Source: Rhopalosiphum padi
Taxonomy: Eukaryota > Arthropoda > Insecta > Hemiptera > Aphididae
Assembly (NCBI RefSeq): GCF_020882245.1
Contig: NC_083597.1
Coordinates: 69,170,152 to 69,234,151 of the forward strand
DNA length: 64,000 nt
Direction: 5' to 3'
Positions 48,955-61,935 of the stretch are shown in pieces (positions within the stretch are counted from its first letter, which is position 1; every line of letters starts with the position of its first letter). A program made the position numbers and the translations under genes. Under the pieces are notes generated by a model that saw only the letters and a list, made by a program, of their open reading frames with translations, did not search any database and had not been told where the DNA came from.

Positions 48955-49810
48955 TCGAGTGATGAATATATTGATTTTACAATGATGTGTGTTTTTAAAT
49001 TTTTTTTGTGTCATCACCTTTTAGAACAGTAAAAATGCTCAGATTTTCTTCAGCAGTATCTTTTCTGATAGGAAAGTAAATCTAGTTATTACTTTGAGCT
49101 GTTTACACTTTACAGAGAATTTCAAACTTCAATTTTTTTTAGTTTTTTTTTTCTACAAATTTGAATAATAAAAGTATGAAAATTTAATACAAGGCTCTTG
49201 ATATATTGTTACATTAGTAGTTGAAAAATATTAAAAATACACAGGTACAATTTTTTTTTATAAGCATTTAAAGTTAAAATTTTTACATTTATCAAAATTT
49301 TGAAAATCAAACATTGTAATTAAAAAATTATAAAATGTTCAGTTTTTATAACTATAGATTGAAAATTTAAAACATAGATACTCATAAATAGTTCATACTA
49401 TAACCAAAAAATCTAAAACATATGAACACGGTTATTTTTTACAGAGATTTTAAATTCAAATTTGGACGAAATTACATATTTAAACCAAGCAAAACGATTA
49501 TGGTTATTTTGTTGCAATTTAAAAATATTATTCGTGGATATATGAAATTTTTAAAGTATATTGTTATATTTTATATACACAATTGCATTTTCAAATGTAT
49601 TTTTTGAGGGAAAATGAATTTAACCTACTTAGTAGATGCTAATGTCCAATACTAAAATTAATTACTATTTACTTTAATCACAAATCACAATAATATGATA
49701 AAATTGTTTTACGTATACAATGATATTATATCATTGAATTTAAATTTAATACCATCCATTATAGTGACCCACTTGTAACTTACTGTGCAGCAGAGCAACA
49801 TCCACATAGT
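48955..49810 (+). repeat. Interspersed ~1-kb repeat, copy B
   Basis: Same landmarks and order as copy A in API5 intron 1: GTGATGAATATATTGATTTT, ACAATGATGTGTG, TCATCACCTTTTAGAACAG, AAATCTAGTTATTACTTTG, then after a diverged AT-rich middle CGTATACAATGATATTATATC, TTATAGTGACCCACTTGTAA and CAGCAGAGCAACATCC. Not coding; the 61-codon frame inside it (49422-49607) is incidental. Confidence 0.7.
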
Positions 49811-50708
49811 AATTTTGATTATAGAATAATATAATTATTATTACTATAGTAATAGCTTTTACTTATATATTTTCATACATATTTATACATCAGCATTTTA
49901 TGACAAATTTTATTTTTATTAGTTAATAATTGATGTCTTTTTTTTTTAGTTTTTATTGTTATATGACTTACTTAACAATATTCTATAATTCAAACAGACT
50001 ATATAATATGATTTTCCCTAGTAAGAAAACGTTAAATTTCAAAATATAAAAACAAATGTTATATTCTATTAGGATACTTTAATTTTTTTTAAATGTATAA
50101 TACTAAATGTTATGTTTCTTGCTTAAAACATTATTTTTCCTTAAAATTTCTTAAATATAAAGTTCTATGATAGAAACAAAAATAAAAAAAATTTAATAAA
50201 TTTTAATTTTCAGAACAAAGATACAAATAATAGTTTTTAACATTTAAACCATGGATATAAAAGTACTGTTTAAAATGTCTATTTTTGTTTAAAACTTCAT
50301 ATTAAAGTAATAAAAATATACATTAATCAATAGATTCACGAAATATTATTATTAATAAAAAATACTATAATACAATTTTTTTGACATAATTTATAAGAAA
50401 AATACAAGTAATACTAAAGTCTACTTCAATTCATAATTAAATAATTATACAGTTGATATACACAATGAAACAATTGTTGGATATTTTAGTGACATTATTA
50501 TCAAATATTAATCAATTATCAGTAAAAAAAAAGTATATTTAATCATTTGATGGCCTTCAAATTTTAACATGCATAAAGGTAATGTAAAGGTCATGGGGAT
50601 ATAAATGATTCAGGTTTAAAAGAATGACAAAAACATTGTTAGTTTAAAATATTTTAGGTATATAAATATATAAAACAATAACAAAAGATAAATAAACTGT
50701 CTTAATTT
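49811..50708. other. Intergenic region downstream of MED7
   Basis: AT-rich, with no supported gene. It should contain the MED7 3' UTR, read on the minus strand. Confidence 0.45.
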
Positions 50709-51622
50709 TTAATTGGTATTCATTGTATCAATAAGATGACACATCAATTTATCTTTAGGTACACATTTGTCAACTCTAGGTTCATCTGCATTTTTCTGTT
50801 CTAAACGATCAATTTTGGATGTGTCCACCATTAACTTAGAATCAAGCTCAGTGTCTGGCAAGTTTTCTAATGTTTGTTGTAAAATATCACTAACCTATGA
50901 TATATTAAGTTATTACAATTATTATCAATTATAAACATTAGAAATGTAAAATTGTACTTTATCTATGTGCTTTTGTAATCGAATTGTGGTTTCATTTCTC
51001 TGTCTCCTCTGCAAGTCTAGCATGACACGAACGGTTTCTCGTGCTTGGTGAGGACGGAACTCGTTTAATAAATGGTGTATGTGTATAAACAGTAGACTTA
51101 TGTCATCAACTTTTTCAGCTCGTCTTGGAGAGTCAGGACATTGGATTAGCAGATCCAGTAAGTCAAGGAAGTTAACCAATAATGAATGGTTAAGTTTACG
51201 TAATTCACGCCGTCTATCAAAATGTTGAGGGTAAAGGCGTTTAAAACCCTGAAATCACATTATATTTTATATTAGGCTTGTATTTATATAACGTATATTA
51301 TATTGTTTCTATTGCAATCACTTGATTTAAATCAGATGAAATAATATACTATAAACATTAAAGAGAAGATAATAAATTATAACAACAAATAATATTCATA
51401 AATTATTATTTTATTAGTGCAACATACCTGACTTTCTAAAGGTCTTATTATACTATCTTCAGCATTGTATGGGTTTCCAAACATTGTGTATGTTTCTTGA
51501 ATTATTGGTGGGGGTTTAGAAGCACGACCACGCCTAATGTTTTCATCTGAATAATTTTGGAAGTATTGCACAGGTGGTAAAGGCAAAGAACATACTTGCA
51601 TTGCTTCTTGGTTATTTGCCAT
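50709..51622 (-). CDS. MED7: Mediator complex subunit 7 (MED7)
   Basis: Minus-strand exons are 51622-51428, 51248-50958 and 50894-50709, in phase throughout, giving 223 aa (about 233 in human). MED7 is a core subunit of the Mediator middle module that, paired with MED21, helps relay activators to RNA polymerase II in the nucleus. The N terminus has the conserved VSxLPxPPxxYxxxYT-like block (SLPLPPVQYFQNYSDENI), then KPPPI, YTMFG and IIRPLESQ. Exon 2 has RLYPQHFDRRRELRKLNHSL, NFLDLLDLLIQCPDSPRR, and the helical FIHIHHLLNEFRPHQARETV with RVMLDLQ. The acidic, lysine-containing C-terminal tail is less conserved. The start was chosen from the family N terminus. It lies head to head with Btk29A. 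Confidence 0.96.
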
Positions 51623-52860
51623 TACTGAAAGTTGAGCATATTGTGAAATACAAAAATCAAAATTCTCAAGTCATTTTTTGATATAATTACTATATCACAC
51701 TTAACAAAACTTTATATTTGTGTTAGATATAAGTATAAAATATTAATTAATATTAATAGCATTATTAAAATTTAATATTCAGTAAAATAATCATAGAAAT
51801 AATTTTTAATTAAAGATATAGAAATGGAGTACATATTGTAATAAGACATTTTGCATAGATTGCATATGCGGTATAAATTTAACACAAATACAAACAAAAA
51901 ATCTATATAGCAAGAGAAATGTGAATCTGACAAGTAAAACTCGAGTAACAAAGGTTTTTTGTTATAGGTTAATAGACTATTGGATTAGAATTACTCTTAC
52001 TTGACAACTAATGTAACTTGTAGTTGCTATGGTTGGCGATATAATCTGAACGCTACGTACCCGTACGTCACACAGATAATATTGCTACAAAATGTCACAA
52101 AAGGCGCATACAATTATTCACCCTTTACTAACTGTCTAATATTATTCTCTAACTTTTTTTGATTAACTCGCAACGCACAAATCACTAGGCCTCTTCAAGA
52201 CTCAAGTTGGTTACCTAAGATTTCGGCAGTCTGGTAGTGCTTGTTATTAATTTGTTATTGTAATCATGGAGTCCATCAGCGATAACGGCAATCGATCTGT
52301 TATCAGTTGCTGTCCAATAATTAATTATAAATTCACTCGGATGTCCGGTTACGACCGTCCAATTGCCAGTGGCAACCTGGTAACCATTAATTCAGTCGTG
52401 GTCACCTGTTAACTGCGGTGATAGCAGCTCTACCGAAGAACGCACGACGTCCTCACCCCCGCCCGACCCTTTCACCGCTAAAGTACCAACAGATATTATT
52501 ATTATACATACAATACATATAGAAAACTGGTTTTCGGTTTTTTTTTCGTTTTATTTCCATTATTTATTTATTTTATTATTATTTTTTAAATTTCGTTTCA
52601 CCGTCGCCACTCGCCAACTACACCATCTTCTTGTCCAGAGAACACTAACGTCTAACATACTCTCTTCTCTTTCTTCGTTGTCTGTTGATTTTTTCCTTCA
52701 TAATTATTACACCAATCTTCTTTCGAACTCAGTGTCTCAGTCCACTATAGTCAAACCCGACAATCCGTTCGCGGACAACACAATACGATAATGTACTACC
52801 CGCGACCAACTACCCGTATTCGTCGAAGGTTGAAATAATATCGAAAATCAGTGAGTATTG
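51623..52860. promoter_or_regulatory. Divergent promoter region and 5' UTR of MED7 and Btk29A
   Basis: GC content rises between about 52000 and 52850, with CpG-containing stretches. A non-coding first exon of Btk29A probably ends at 52850, just before GTGAGTATTG, and would splice to the acceptor at 53147-53148. MED7 transcription would start on the other side, upstream of 51622. No TATA box or Inr could be chosen with confidence. Confidence 0.5.
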
Positions 52861-53152
52861 AAAACAAGAATGATATATAAAAAAAACCCGTCTTGTTCAA
52901 CTGTGATCTGTGTGAAATACGATTTTCATTTATTTTACTTTTTACGTACCTATAAGCACCTGGAATAAGCTCATATAGTAAGTAGCCAAGATAAAAACTA
53001 TATAGAAGAATTTATAGTTTTTACTATTTATGATTTATATAATTAAAATCTTTTGTGTCGAAATAGATTCTTAATTTTTTTTTTAATTTTATTAAGCTTA
53101 TTATGATTTTTTTTATTAAATTTATTATTATTGATTTTGTGTTGTTAGGTAC

Positions 53153-56100
53153 ATGATGATGGCCGGAAAAGATGATATAGATGACTGTGACATCATCAAA
53201 CAGGGTCTGATGGTGAAGCGATCGCAGAACAAAAAACGATTCATGCCTATTAACTACAAACAGAGATGGTTTGTATTGACAACCAAGAACTTCATTTACT
53301 ATGAATCAGAATCAGAAGTAAGTCAGTATTAATTGATCTGAATTTATCGGTTTTGGATTAGTTTGTTGTTGAACATTTGCATTTATATAATATAAATTTA
53401 TAAATTTCACTTTCATAATATATATTATTGCATGAACACCAATATTTCATAAACAGGGTTACTTAACCCTATATTTCATATGAATCATAAATTACCTATA
53501 TAAACTTTTTTAATTTAAATAGTACAAATTAAATAAAATTACAAATTATTCTAATCATTATTGGTTCAAAAATAATTTAATTTTACCCTAGTTGCATTAG
53601 GTTTATTTTTTGTGTCCGGTGTTCCGGAACTATGTTTATAATTTGTCAAGCTGACTAATTGATTTCTAATCAATAATATTTGTGTGGCTTGGAAATAAAA
53701 TAGGCTAAAAGACTAATATTTAAGAGATACACTTTATTAATTTTACTAATACTACAAATTTAATTGTTATCTATTAATAGATTTTATTGTAGTTCAATGT
53801 GTATTAGATATTCAAATAGTTTTTACTTGTTAATGTTATTGTGTTATTCTAATAAATATATTTGATTGCCATTAATGATGAGTTAAGTTCTTGATAATTA
53901 TAATTTATACATATATAAATTAAGTGGGTTAATTAATATTAGTAAGATTTAACATTTTTAATGTAGTAAAAAATATATTTTTTCACTTATTTGACAAATA
54001 AGTTAAAAATCATTAGGCAGGGTCGTAGATCTAACTAGGTTCATTATAGTATTATTTATTAATAGTTTAGCCCATTTTATTTCTAAGTCATTTTTTTATT
54101 TATTTATAAATTACACAAGTACAAAATTAGAAATATTAAAATAACTTATATTATTTGTTCTACGTTCCATAGGAAATTATTGAAAGAAGCTCACTGCCGT
54201 GTCTCCATAACATACATCAACTGCTTAACAGGGTACATATTATGCTTTTATTTGTTACTAATATTAGGGTCATATCATTAACCAAAAAACAATGAACCAC
54301 CTAAGTAATATAATTATTAAATAGAATAATTTTTCAATTTATACATAATAATTAATATAAAATAATGAGTAAATACATTTGTTTAAATTATTATTATATA
54401 TATATATATATGGTACCTTTGCTATTATAGCTATTTCAGTGAAACTCTTTAAGTACTAGTTCACAAATGTAAAATATTTGTATTATAAAAACTATATACA
54501 TACATTTTTTGTTTTTCATTATACTATTTAATCATTGCTATTTATTATCTAATTTGCTCATTATAATGACTTATTCAATAGAAAATATGCATGTTGTTTG
54601 TTAATTTTATTACAATAATATTATATAATTCTTGAAAATGTATGCACTTATATGCATGTATATTCACTAAATAATTTAATATGTTTGAAGGTTTTATCAG
54701 TTATTGGTACATTTTAAAATGGTAACAAAATATAATTATTGTATTCAATTAAGAAATTGTTGATATACTTAAATCAAAAAAGTTATTGTCGGTGACTGAC
54801 GAATGTAACAATTAACAAATAAGCCATTTATTTACTTTGGTAATTAATAATCTGGTAGATTTAAAAATTACTATTATGCACATACCTACTACAGGTAATG
54901 GGCAAGTTGTAATTCAAATAATTTAAATAATTTGTATTATTGTAAGGTCTATTTATTGTGTATAATTTCTCTAGTAATATTGAGTCTTAATTCTTAATTC
55001 ATGGTGGTTTATTGTAGAGAAGAAACTTTACAAAAAAGTATAAACATACTTTGTCCAGCAAGAGAATACACCAATTCAGTACATCCTTGTGCAACACCCT
55101 GCCATAGCGAAACCATTCTCGATAGTTGGATGTTGCACAGGGATGCTCAAAAGAACTAATTTTAGTAGTTCCATAAGTGTTACTGGATAGAGTATTGTTA
55201 TTACTTATTATACTATTAATTCTAAGAAATATTAAAATCCATTTGAAGAATATAGTGTAAAAAAAGTGTTTTGATGTTGATCAAATTATAGAATACATCA
55301 CATATTTAGTGTTAATTAAAGATTCTGAGTAAAACAAATCATGTATTGGCTTATCAATAGGGTTACACATCAATAATACATTTATATTGAGTGTACACAA
55401 AAATCTGTCACCTGACATAACTTTTTGTATCATGTTTTTTTGAACCATTTTGAATGGTTAACTTTGTAAAATTTCGGCATTTCTCAAATCCAAACGCCAA
55501 TCCGAACAGATGCCTGAAATTCGGACTGTTTAGACGTAATCCGAACGTCTGGTAACTCTACTTATCAATGATATTTTTCTGTGAACACATTTTTTGGCGA
55601 TGGAAAAACTTCAAAAATACGATTTCACTTGTCTATTAATTTAAAAATGAGTCTTCTTAATATAATCAAGAAGTATTTTTTTCTCTTTATGTTGCCTTAT
55701 TAACAATGAAACACTTTTGATAATTGTTAAATAATTCTTTAATATAAATATTATCAAGCATAGGTTAAATTAAGTTCAACTTGGTATTGTTTTTAGATTA
55801 TGGTAAATTATAATTTACAAATTGTTTTAAACTGTAAAATAATAATGCACCACTATCCTGTATTAAAGTGAGTGAAATAAACAAGGACCTAACACCCTAA
55901 CATTGTATCCTGTTTGGCTTTTTATTGTTTATGTTTTTAATGGAAATCATAAATTCATGTAGGTGGGTTTATTTTTTTTTTTGATTGTTTATCTATAGTT
56001 TATTGTAATAGCATAGTTTTCGAGAACAAGCTCTTAATAATTTATGATTATCTGTATACATATCTTAAAAATTATAATTGTTATTAATTTGGCTTATAGG

Positions 56101-57817
56101 ATTAATCGAATGAGGTCTTAAACATGACTTAGAAGTTATAGTACTAAAATTTAGTTAATATGTAAAATAAAATGTTCAATCAATTTTTTTTTATAGAATA
56201 TTGTAGTAAGTATGTAGGAACTATAGGTATTTGATTTGACTCTGGAATGTAAATAATATGACAAATCTGATAGTAATAGTATAATGCATTTAGCATTATT
56301 TTAAAAGTAACTGTAATATTATTATTATTGAATATTAATAGAATAAATTGTCTGATATGTTCAGCAATAACAGTCGATTATATACCTACTATTTGAAAAT
56401 CAAAATACATGTTTAACATGTTTTTGTTTATATATCTGTATATTTTATTGAATTTGTATTGTTAATTTTCTTTATTATATTAAAATATGGTTATAAATAG
56501 CACTTAAACCTTAAAATTAGCAAAATTAAATTTCTTAAACGATATCAGGAAAGTATGAAACAAGTTTGTATCTAATTTTCGATATATTATGACTTATTAA
56601 AAAAATATGCATTTGCTAGAACTTCTAATCCTTGATAATAAATAATAGTATTTCTTATATGTATATAATAATATATTAATTTCTAAGCCTAAATACTAAG
56701 TTTTAAGCTAATAAATTAAATTTGTAATAACTTAAAAAGTTTAAATCAAAAAACAAATATCTATATCTGTGTAATGTAAATCATAATTATACTGAACTCT
56801 AGTATTATTATTTTTTTAAATTATTATTTCAGAAATTATAAATTTATAGTTTGTATTAATAAAACAAATCATTAAATTTATTGAATATTACCAAATTTAC
56901 TATACCAAGTCAATACAATTTTTTTTTCATATTATTTTTAAAAAAAAGTTTTAATTGTATAATTTTTAAATGTAGACTAAATATATATTATTATTATAAA
57001 AATGTTTACAGTTTTTGAAATAATGAGTGTTGCTTGATAAAAGAATCACTCTGTATATATTACAGATGTAATAGATAACTTTACTAAGTACCAGTAAAAA
57101 TTGAAAGGTTAATGTATTTAAAATTTATTGGTTTCTGGTTTTTTAGTTAAATAATAATAGAAATATTTGGTTAATTTATATTTATATAATATTCAAATTA
57201 ATCAAAATATTTGAGTCAAATGTTCTTCCATTCTGTTCAAATTAAGAAATGAATTCCTATTTATATCATATTATAAATATCAAATAAATAATAATTGTGT
57301 TTTAAATATTTTTATAATTTGTTTATAGCGTAAAAAAGAACGAGGTCGTATAAAACTGTCTTCGGTAACTGTGATTGAAACAGCTACCATTACTTCTTCA
57401 CCAAATATTTTATCTCAAGATACTACTAATAATGATGGTGAAAATGGGTATGCATTTCAAATATCATATAGCGATGGAAATGATCAACAATATACATTAT
57501 ATTTAATCACTCAAAAACTTCAAGATCGATCTGATTGGATAAGATCTTTAAGAGCTGGTATAAATTAATAAACCATTACATTTTATGTTTATTACACACA
57601 TCAGGTGTTAATTAACATGATATAATTGTTTAAGTATGTGCTGACACTTTGGTAAAGAGTGAAAAATATCATGCATCAATTTGGGGTGGTAAAAAATGGC
57701 AATGTTGTCGAGCTCCAACACGTATTGCTGAAGGCTGTGAACCATGTTCTGAATGGAACAAAACACCACCAAATTCGCCTATTATAAAAAATAGTGAAAA
57801 TAATAGTCCAATATTAG
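53153..57817 (+). CDS. Btk29A: Tec-family tyrosine kinase, 5' part: PH domain and Btk motif
   Basis: Coding exons are 53149-53317 (start codon at 53153), an optional 54173-54232, then 57329-57557 and 57635-57817; phases match, and the last exon ends in phase 1 at a GTAAGT donor. Tec kinases signal downstream of receptors at membranes through the PH domain. The PH domain shows LMVKRSQNKKRFMPINYKQR, WFVLTTKNFIYYE, KKERGRIKLSSVTVIE and the final helix SDWIRSLRAV. The zinc-binding Btk motif follows: H in EKYHASIW, and Cys in KKWQCC and AEGCEPC. A PH domain plus Btk motif identifies the Tec family, and the Drosophila Btk29A match is close. SH3, SH2 and kinase domains are not in the window and must lie beyond 64000. 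Three tandem ATGs (53153, 53156, 53159) leave the exact start open. Confidence 0.9.
54173..54232 (+). other. Candidate cassette exon of Btk29A (60 nt)
   Basis: A TTGTTCTACGTTCCATAG acceptor precedes 54173, and the exon is followed by GTACAT. It is 60 nt, starts and ends in phase 0, and reads EIIERSSLPCLHNIHQLLNR with no stop. It would insert 20 residues in the beta3-beta4 loop of the PH domain, between YYESESE and RKKERGR. Skipping it also keeps frame. Nothing else supports it, so it may be chance. Confidence 0.4.
55082..55145 (+). ncRNA. 64-nt hairpin, candidate pre-miRNA in Btk29A intron
   Basis: CATCCTTGTGCAACACCC (55082-55099) pairs with GGATGTTGCACAGGGATG (55128-55145) at 17 of 18 positions, including one G-T, with a loop of 28 nt. 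Size and pairing suit a pre-miRNA. The stem is far GC-richer than the surrounding intron. I do not recognise a known miRNA, and the outer stem below the base does not extend, which is unlike a standard primary transcript. A short inverted-repeat transposon remnant is the alternative. Confidence 0.35.
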
Positions 57818-59899
57818 GTAAGTATTTTTCATAATATTAAATGATTGTTTTATAACAAATAACATTGTATATGCAATTATTAATATGTATAGAATTAATT
57901 TGATTTAATCAATGGTTGTATTCAATTTTAAATGCAAATTAGTACAATAAAAATTAAAAAAGAATTAAGATGCCCCCAATATCAGAATATGACGTATGAA
58001 CAATGGCATATAAATGTTGTAAAATATTTTGTTATTTTAAATAAAAATTTTTTTCTTCAAAATTTTAATATTACAAAAAAATTTTTTACCTATTTTTGCC
58101 ATTAATTTTTCACCTCTATGTAGATGAGTCACTACTAACTTGATTTTAATTTCATAATCTAAAGCAAAATACGTTTAGGTATAATTATTTTTGATATTTT
58201 TGTTTTATGTGTAATGGTTTATAATTTAAATAAGAAATAAAATTGCAAAAACTAAGAGACTACTTGTAAATTTTGTAGTGCATCAACTCTGTTCATATAA
58301 AACTAAATGTATTTTATTTGTTTTGTAAACGTACTATAGTGAATTTTCATTCTATAGATTAAATTGTATGTTGCTAACTTGTAGTATGTATATCTATTGT
58401 GTCTATATTAATTTAACTCGAATATAAGTCATAGCTCCCTTAAAAGTTAAAACATTATTGTTAAAAACAAAATAATAGCAAGTATAGAGTTCTTAATTTT
58501 AAATTTGAAAATATTAAAATCTATGCGTGATATTGTTTGATTGTGTACTTGGTATATAATCATTGTATTTATGTATAGTGTTTGCGTGTCTTTAATGTAA
58601 AATAAATAGTAGAACACTCTTGCATTTTCATACACAATAAGTCAATAATGTACCGACATGTGATAAATGGATTTTTTTTAATTTTGTTTTTTTTTTATTA
58701 AGTATCAATATTATTCCAATTGTATTAACTGATTTAGTGATTATCTAGTTATCCGATAAAAATGTTAAACCCGAAATTATAGTAATCATGAATTTTACTT
58801 AAATACGACGTTCTTAAATTTTTAGTTATTTATTGAGTTCAATATTATAAACATTTTAAATTCCTTAATATTCAAAATTAAATGTCAAAAGGTTAAGAGT
58901 TCAAATGGAAAAATAGTTTTCAAGTACTTAAACTTCGCGATAATTCAAATATGTTACGCTGTTATTAGAAGTTTTTCTGGTTATTACAACAGTACGACAG
59001 CTTGCACAATTTATTGACATATTTAGATGTGCATATTTTGATAGGCAGCTTGATAACCTAACCAGGATCGGCAGGATCAAATCCCTAAATAAAAATTATA
59101 TGAACGGAAAATAATTAATTTAGGAACCTACCTATTTTTATAAATTTACGCCATCGTTTTATAAATAAATAGACATTTTGAATCACTATATTATATGGTT
59201 TATAAATGTAAGATGACGCCAAAACAGACCATTCATGCAGTCACATCGGTCACTGCGGAAAACTTGGGTTTGAAATATCTCAATATTAAAATTAAACCAA
59301 GCTGAGACTGAGAGTAAATCAAGAATACAATTATAAAAATATAAATTTTAGAAATCGTTGTGCTTGATGAATATATCGTAAGAAGTAGCTTATTTACTTT
59401 AATTACCTAATTTTTTTTGATTGAATAAGTCATAATTACTTAATCAGAAGATTCTGTTTATACACGCATGAATTCTTATTATACTCTCACGACTATACCA
59501 GACATACACATATAGTGCCACTGGTATATAAATTATGCAATTTATTTATGTATAAATGTCGTTTATCACGACTGTAAATAATAAATATATTTATATATTG
59601 TTGAAATTGCCGTTAATAACCACTTATATACTATTTTTTTTAAATAAGGGAAAGGATTTTTGTGTTAAGCTTAATATCAAATTATATCTGAAATCAATTA
59701 TATAGAAAAATTTAATAACTGTGCATGACACACAAGAACCTTAAAATAACTTCCATTTTCATATTCATATAATTATATAAATAGGTAATACATGTTAAGT
59801 ATTATGTTTAGATTTCTAAATTGAGATTCTCTGACTTAGTAATACATACATAATGAGTTAAAAAGTTTACACATTTTATATTAGAAAAAAAAATGAAGT

Positions 59900-60130
59900 G
59901 ATGAATATTTTGTTTTAAACTGATGCGTGTAGCGTGTTTTTTAGGGAGTAAAATGTAGATAATTTTTAATACGTGTTTTAAAATAATCGAAAAACCGTTG
60001 GATGATTGAATATAAATTTTACATATCCATTAAACTGTTTTAGTGGCCTAATCAGTAATGACAATGTATCGAGGTTCGCTCAAAACCTATTATACAGCTA
60101 AGCGTCTTCATCTGTGTTTTTCTCAGCTAT
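59900..60130 (+). repeat. Interspersed repeat, truncated copy C
   Basis: GAAGTGATGAATATTTTG, CTGATGCGTGTAGCGTG and, further on, GTAATGACAATGTATCGAGG and CCTATTATACAGCTAAGCG follow the order of landmarks in copies A and B, with the middle missing. Confidence 0.5.
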
Positions 60131-60257
60131 AAATACGCTCAGTTTTATTTACCATAATATTTGTTGCCTTTATTTATTTATACCTCACAGATATTTTTTT
60201 TTAATTTTTTACTAATTTTCAGCATTAGATGCTATTAGGTATTATTATGAATAAATG

Positions 60258-60413
60258 CAGTGGCGGATCCAGGATTTAATTTTGGGGGGGGGGGGCATAG
60301 TCCAAAACGCAAATCTTAAATTTTTCAGTAATTAACAAATACATACAAATATGTGTATTTAACTTATGTCAATGGGGGGGGGGGCCCTTCGGGCCCCCTT
60401 AAATCCGCCACTG
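60258..60413. mobile_element. 156-bp hAT-like MITE with perfect 8-bp TSD
   Basis: Ends are CAGTGGCGGATCC and CCGCCACTG; the inner ends also match (GGATTTAA, TTAAATCC). AATAAATG occurs at 60250-60257 and 60414-60421. Inside the left end is a run of 12 G (60284-60295), and inside the right end a G-run leading into the hairpin GGGGCCCTTCGGGCCCC. Confidence 0.93.
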
Positions 60414-61609
60414 AATAAATGTAAGTAAACGTAATTCTCTCTAAGCCTGGGTTATTGTTGGGATAAATTATAAACGTTACTCGGTATCGCTGTTTGGAAT
60501 TAATCGTGAAATTATTACTGTTTCCAAATTAAAATCTCTATCTCCCAGGTAACACTTATTGTATTACCTACTACGTTTTTTGTTATAATATTATTTAAAT
60601 GGTTGAAATATTAATTTATTTAGTGATTATATAAGGTATTTAAGTATAATATAATACATGTATCATAGATGGCAATTAATATTTACCCTTCAAAAATATA
60701 TTTCTAATTATTTTATTTTTAAAACATTAAAATAAAGACTAGTTGTTTTAAGCATAATTGAAATTTGATGCACGTATGTCATCGTCCATCGCGGAGTAGG
60801 TATAAGGTCATTTTATTAGACAACTTTTACCTCCAATCTCCCTATTTGACATAAACTTTCAAATTAAATGGAAACAAATTACAACCAAGGTCCATAACTT
60901 TTTCTATAAATAAAGTATATTTGTTTAAAGCAAAAAAAAATGAATTGTAAATTCGTCGTAAATAAAAACTGGTTAGCTTACTCGACAACTAACAAGCGTA
61001 TATTTTAAAACGTTATTTGCTATTGGAAGCTGTATAATATATTAATATACATGAAAATATAAAGTATATAATATTATGTAGACATACCTATTAGTAGTAG
61101 AAACTAGAAATACATAATGGACAGTGGACACACATGGAAGAATCACAATGAATTTAATAATACTAATCGATAACACTTGTCAATTAATATTTAGACTATA
61201 ATTTTCTAAACTACATATCCTTAGTTCTTATATTTTTGTTTATAATATATAATAGTTAGGTAACTTCAATATCACCTATATATAAGAAATGGATTAAAAA
61301 TTTTGATACGCAGACTCATTAAGGGTTAGGTCTTTGAAGTCCACCTGTAATAGTATATTCATATACAATAGGTATACATTATACATTTATACGTAATAAA
61401 CATATTATATCTAATAAGTATAGGCTATACTAATATTTTTGTCTAAAATAAATGGTAGCGTTCATAAAACGAAAACGAATATAACCGGTTCACATGTATC
61501 TGGAATAATAATAATAATAGCCAATAGAGGTGTGTACTTAAACGTCTATATAATATTATAATATGCACATAATAATTATATTGAAATTAACTCGTTTATA
61601 ATATTTCGG

Positions 61610-61935
61610 TCGTGTTTCAAGCCCTAGGAGCTGGCCACACTGCAGTGGTGTTTTAACCCGGTCAATAACAATGTATGCGTTTAGTGCGCTTGCCTTGATG
61701 CGTCTCCCCTTCTCGCGCCGGCAGTACTTTTATTATATTATGCTGTGGTGGAGGTGCAGCGCCTACAGCCATTCACTTTTTTTTATCTTTACGTTACGCT
61801 CGTCCCCCACGAAGAATCAACGTCCCAACTAGTTCAGACAGGTGTTAGTACACATCTCGGTCGTGCGTATACCGAATGTCATCGTTTGCGGTGCTCGGCG
61901 ATAGCGACGTTCATTCTGTACATATTATAAAGTTG
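61610..61935. promoter_or_regulatory. CpG-rich block, possible alternative promoter
   Basis: In a window of about 75% A+T, this 320-bp block is near balanced composition with many CG dinucleotides (TTCTCGCGCCGGC, CGGTCGTGCGTATACCG, GCTCGGCGATAGCGACG). It lies within the presumed Btk29A intron. Tec-family genes can use alternative first exons, so an internal promoter is possible. A 61-codon plus frame (61745-61930) inside it has no recognisable domain. Confidence 0.35.

Noticed and set aside
61745..61930. 61-codon frame in a CpG-rich block
   Set aside because: Open because of composition; no conserved motif or splice junction to Btk29A exons was evident.
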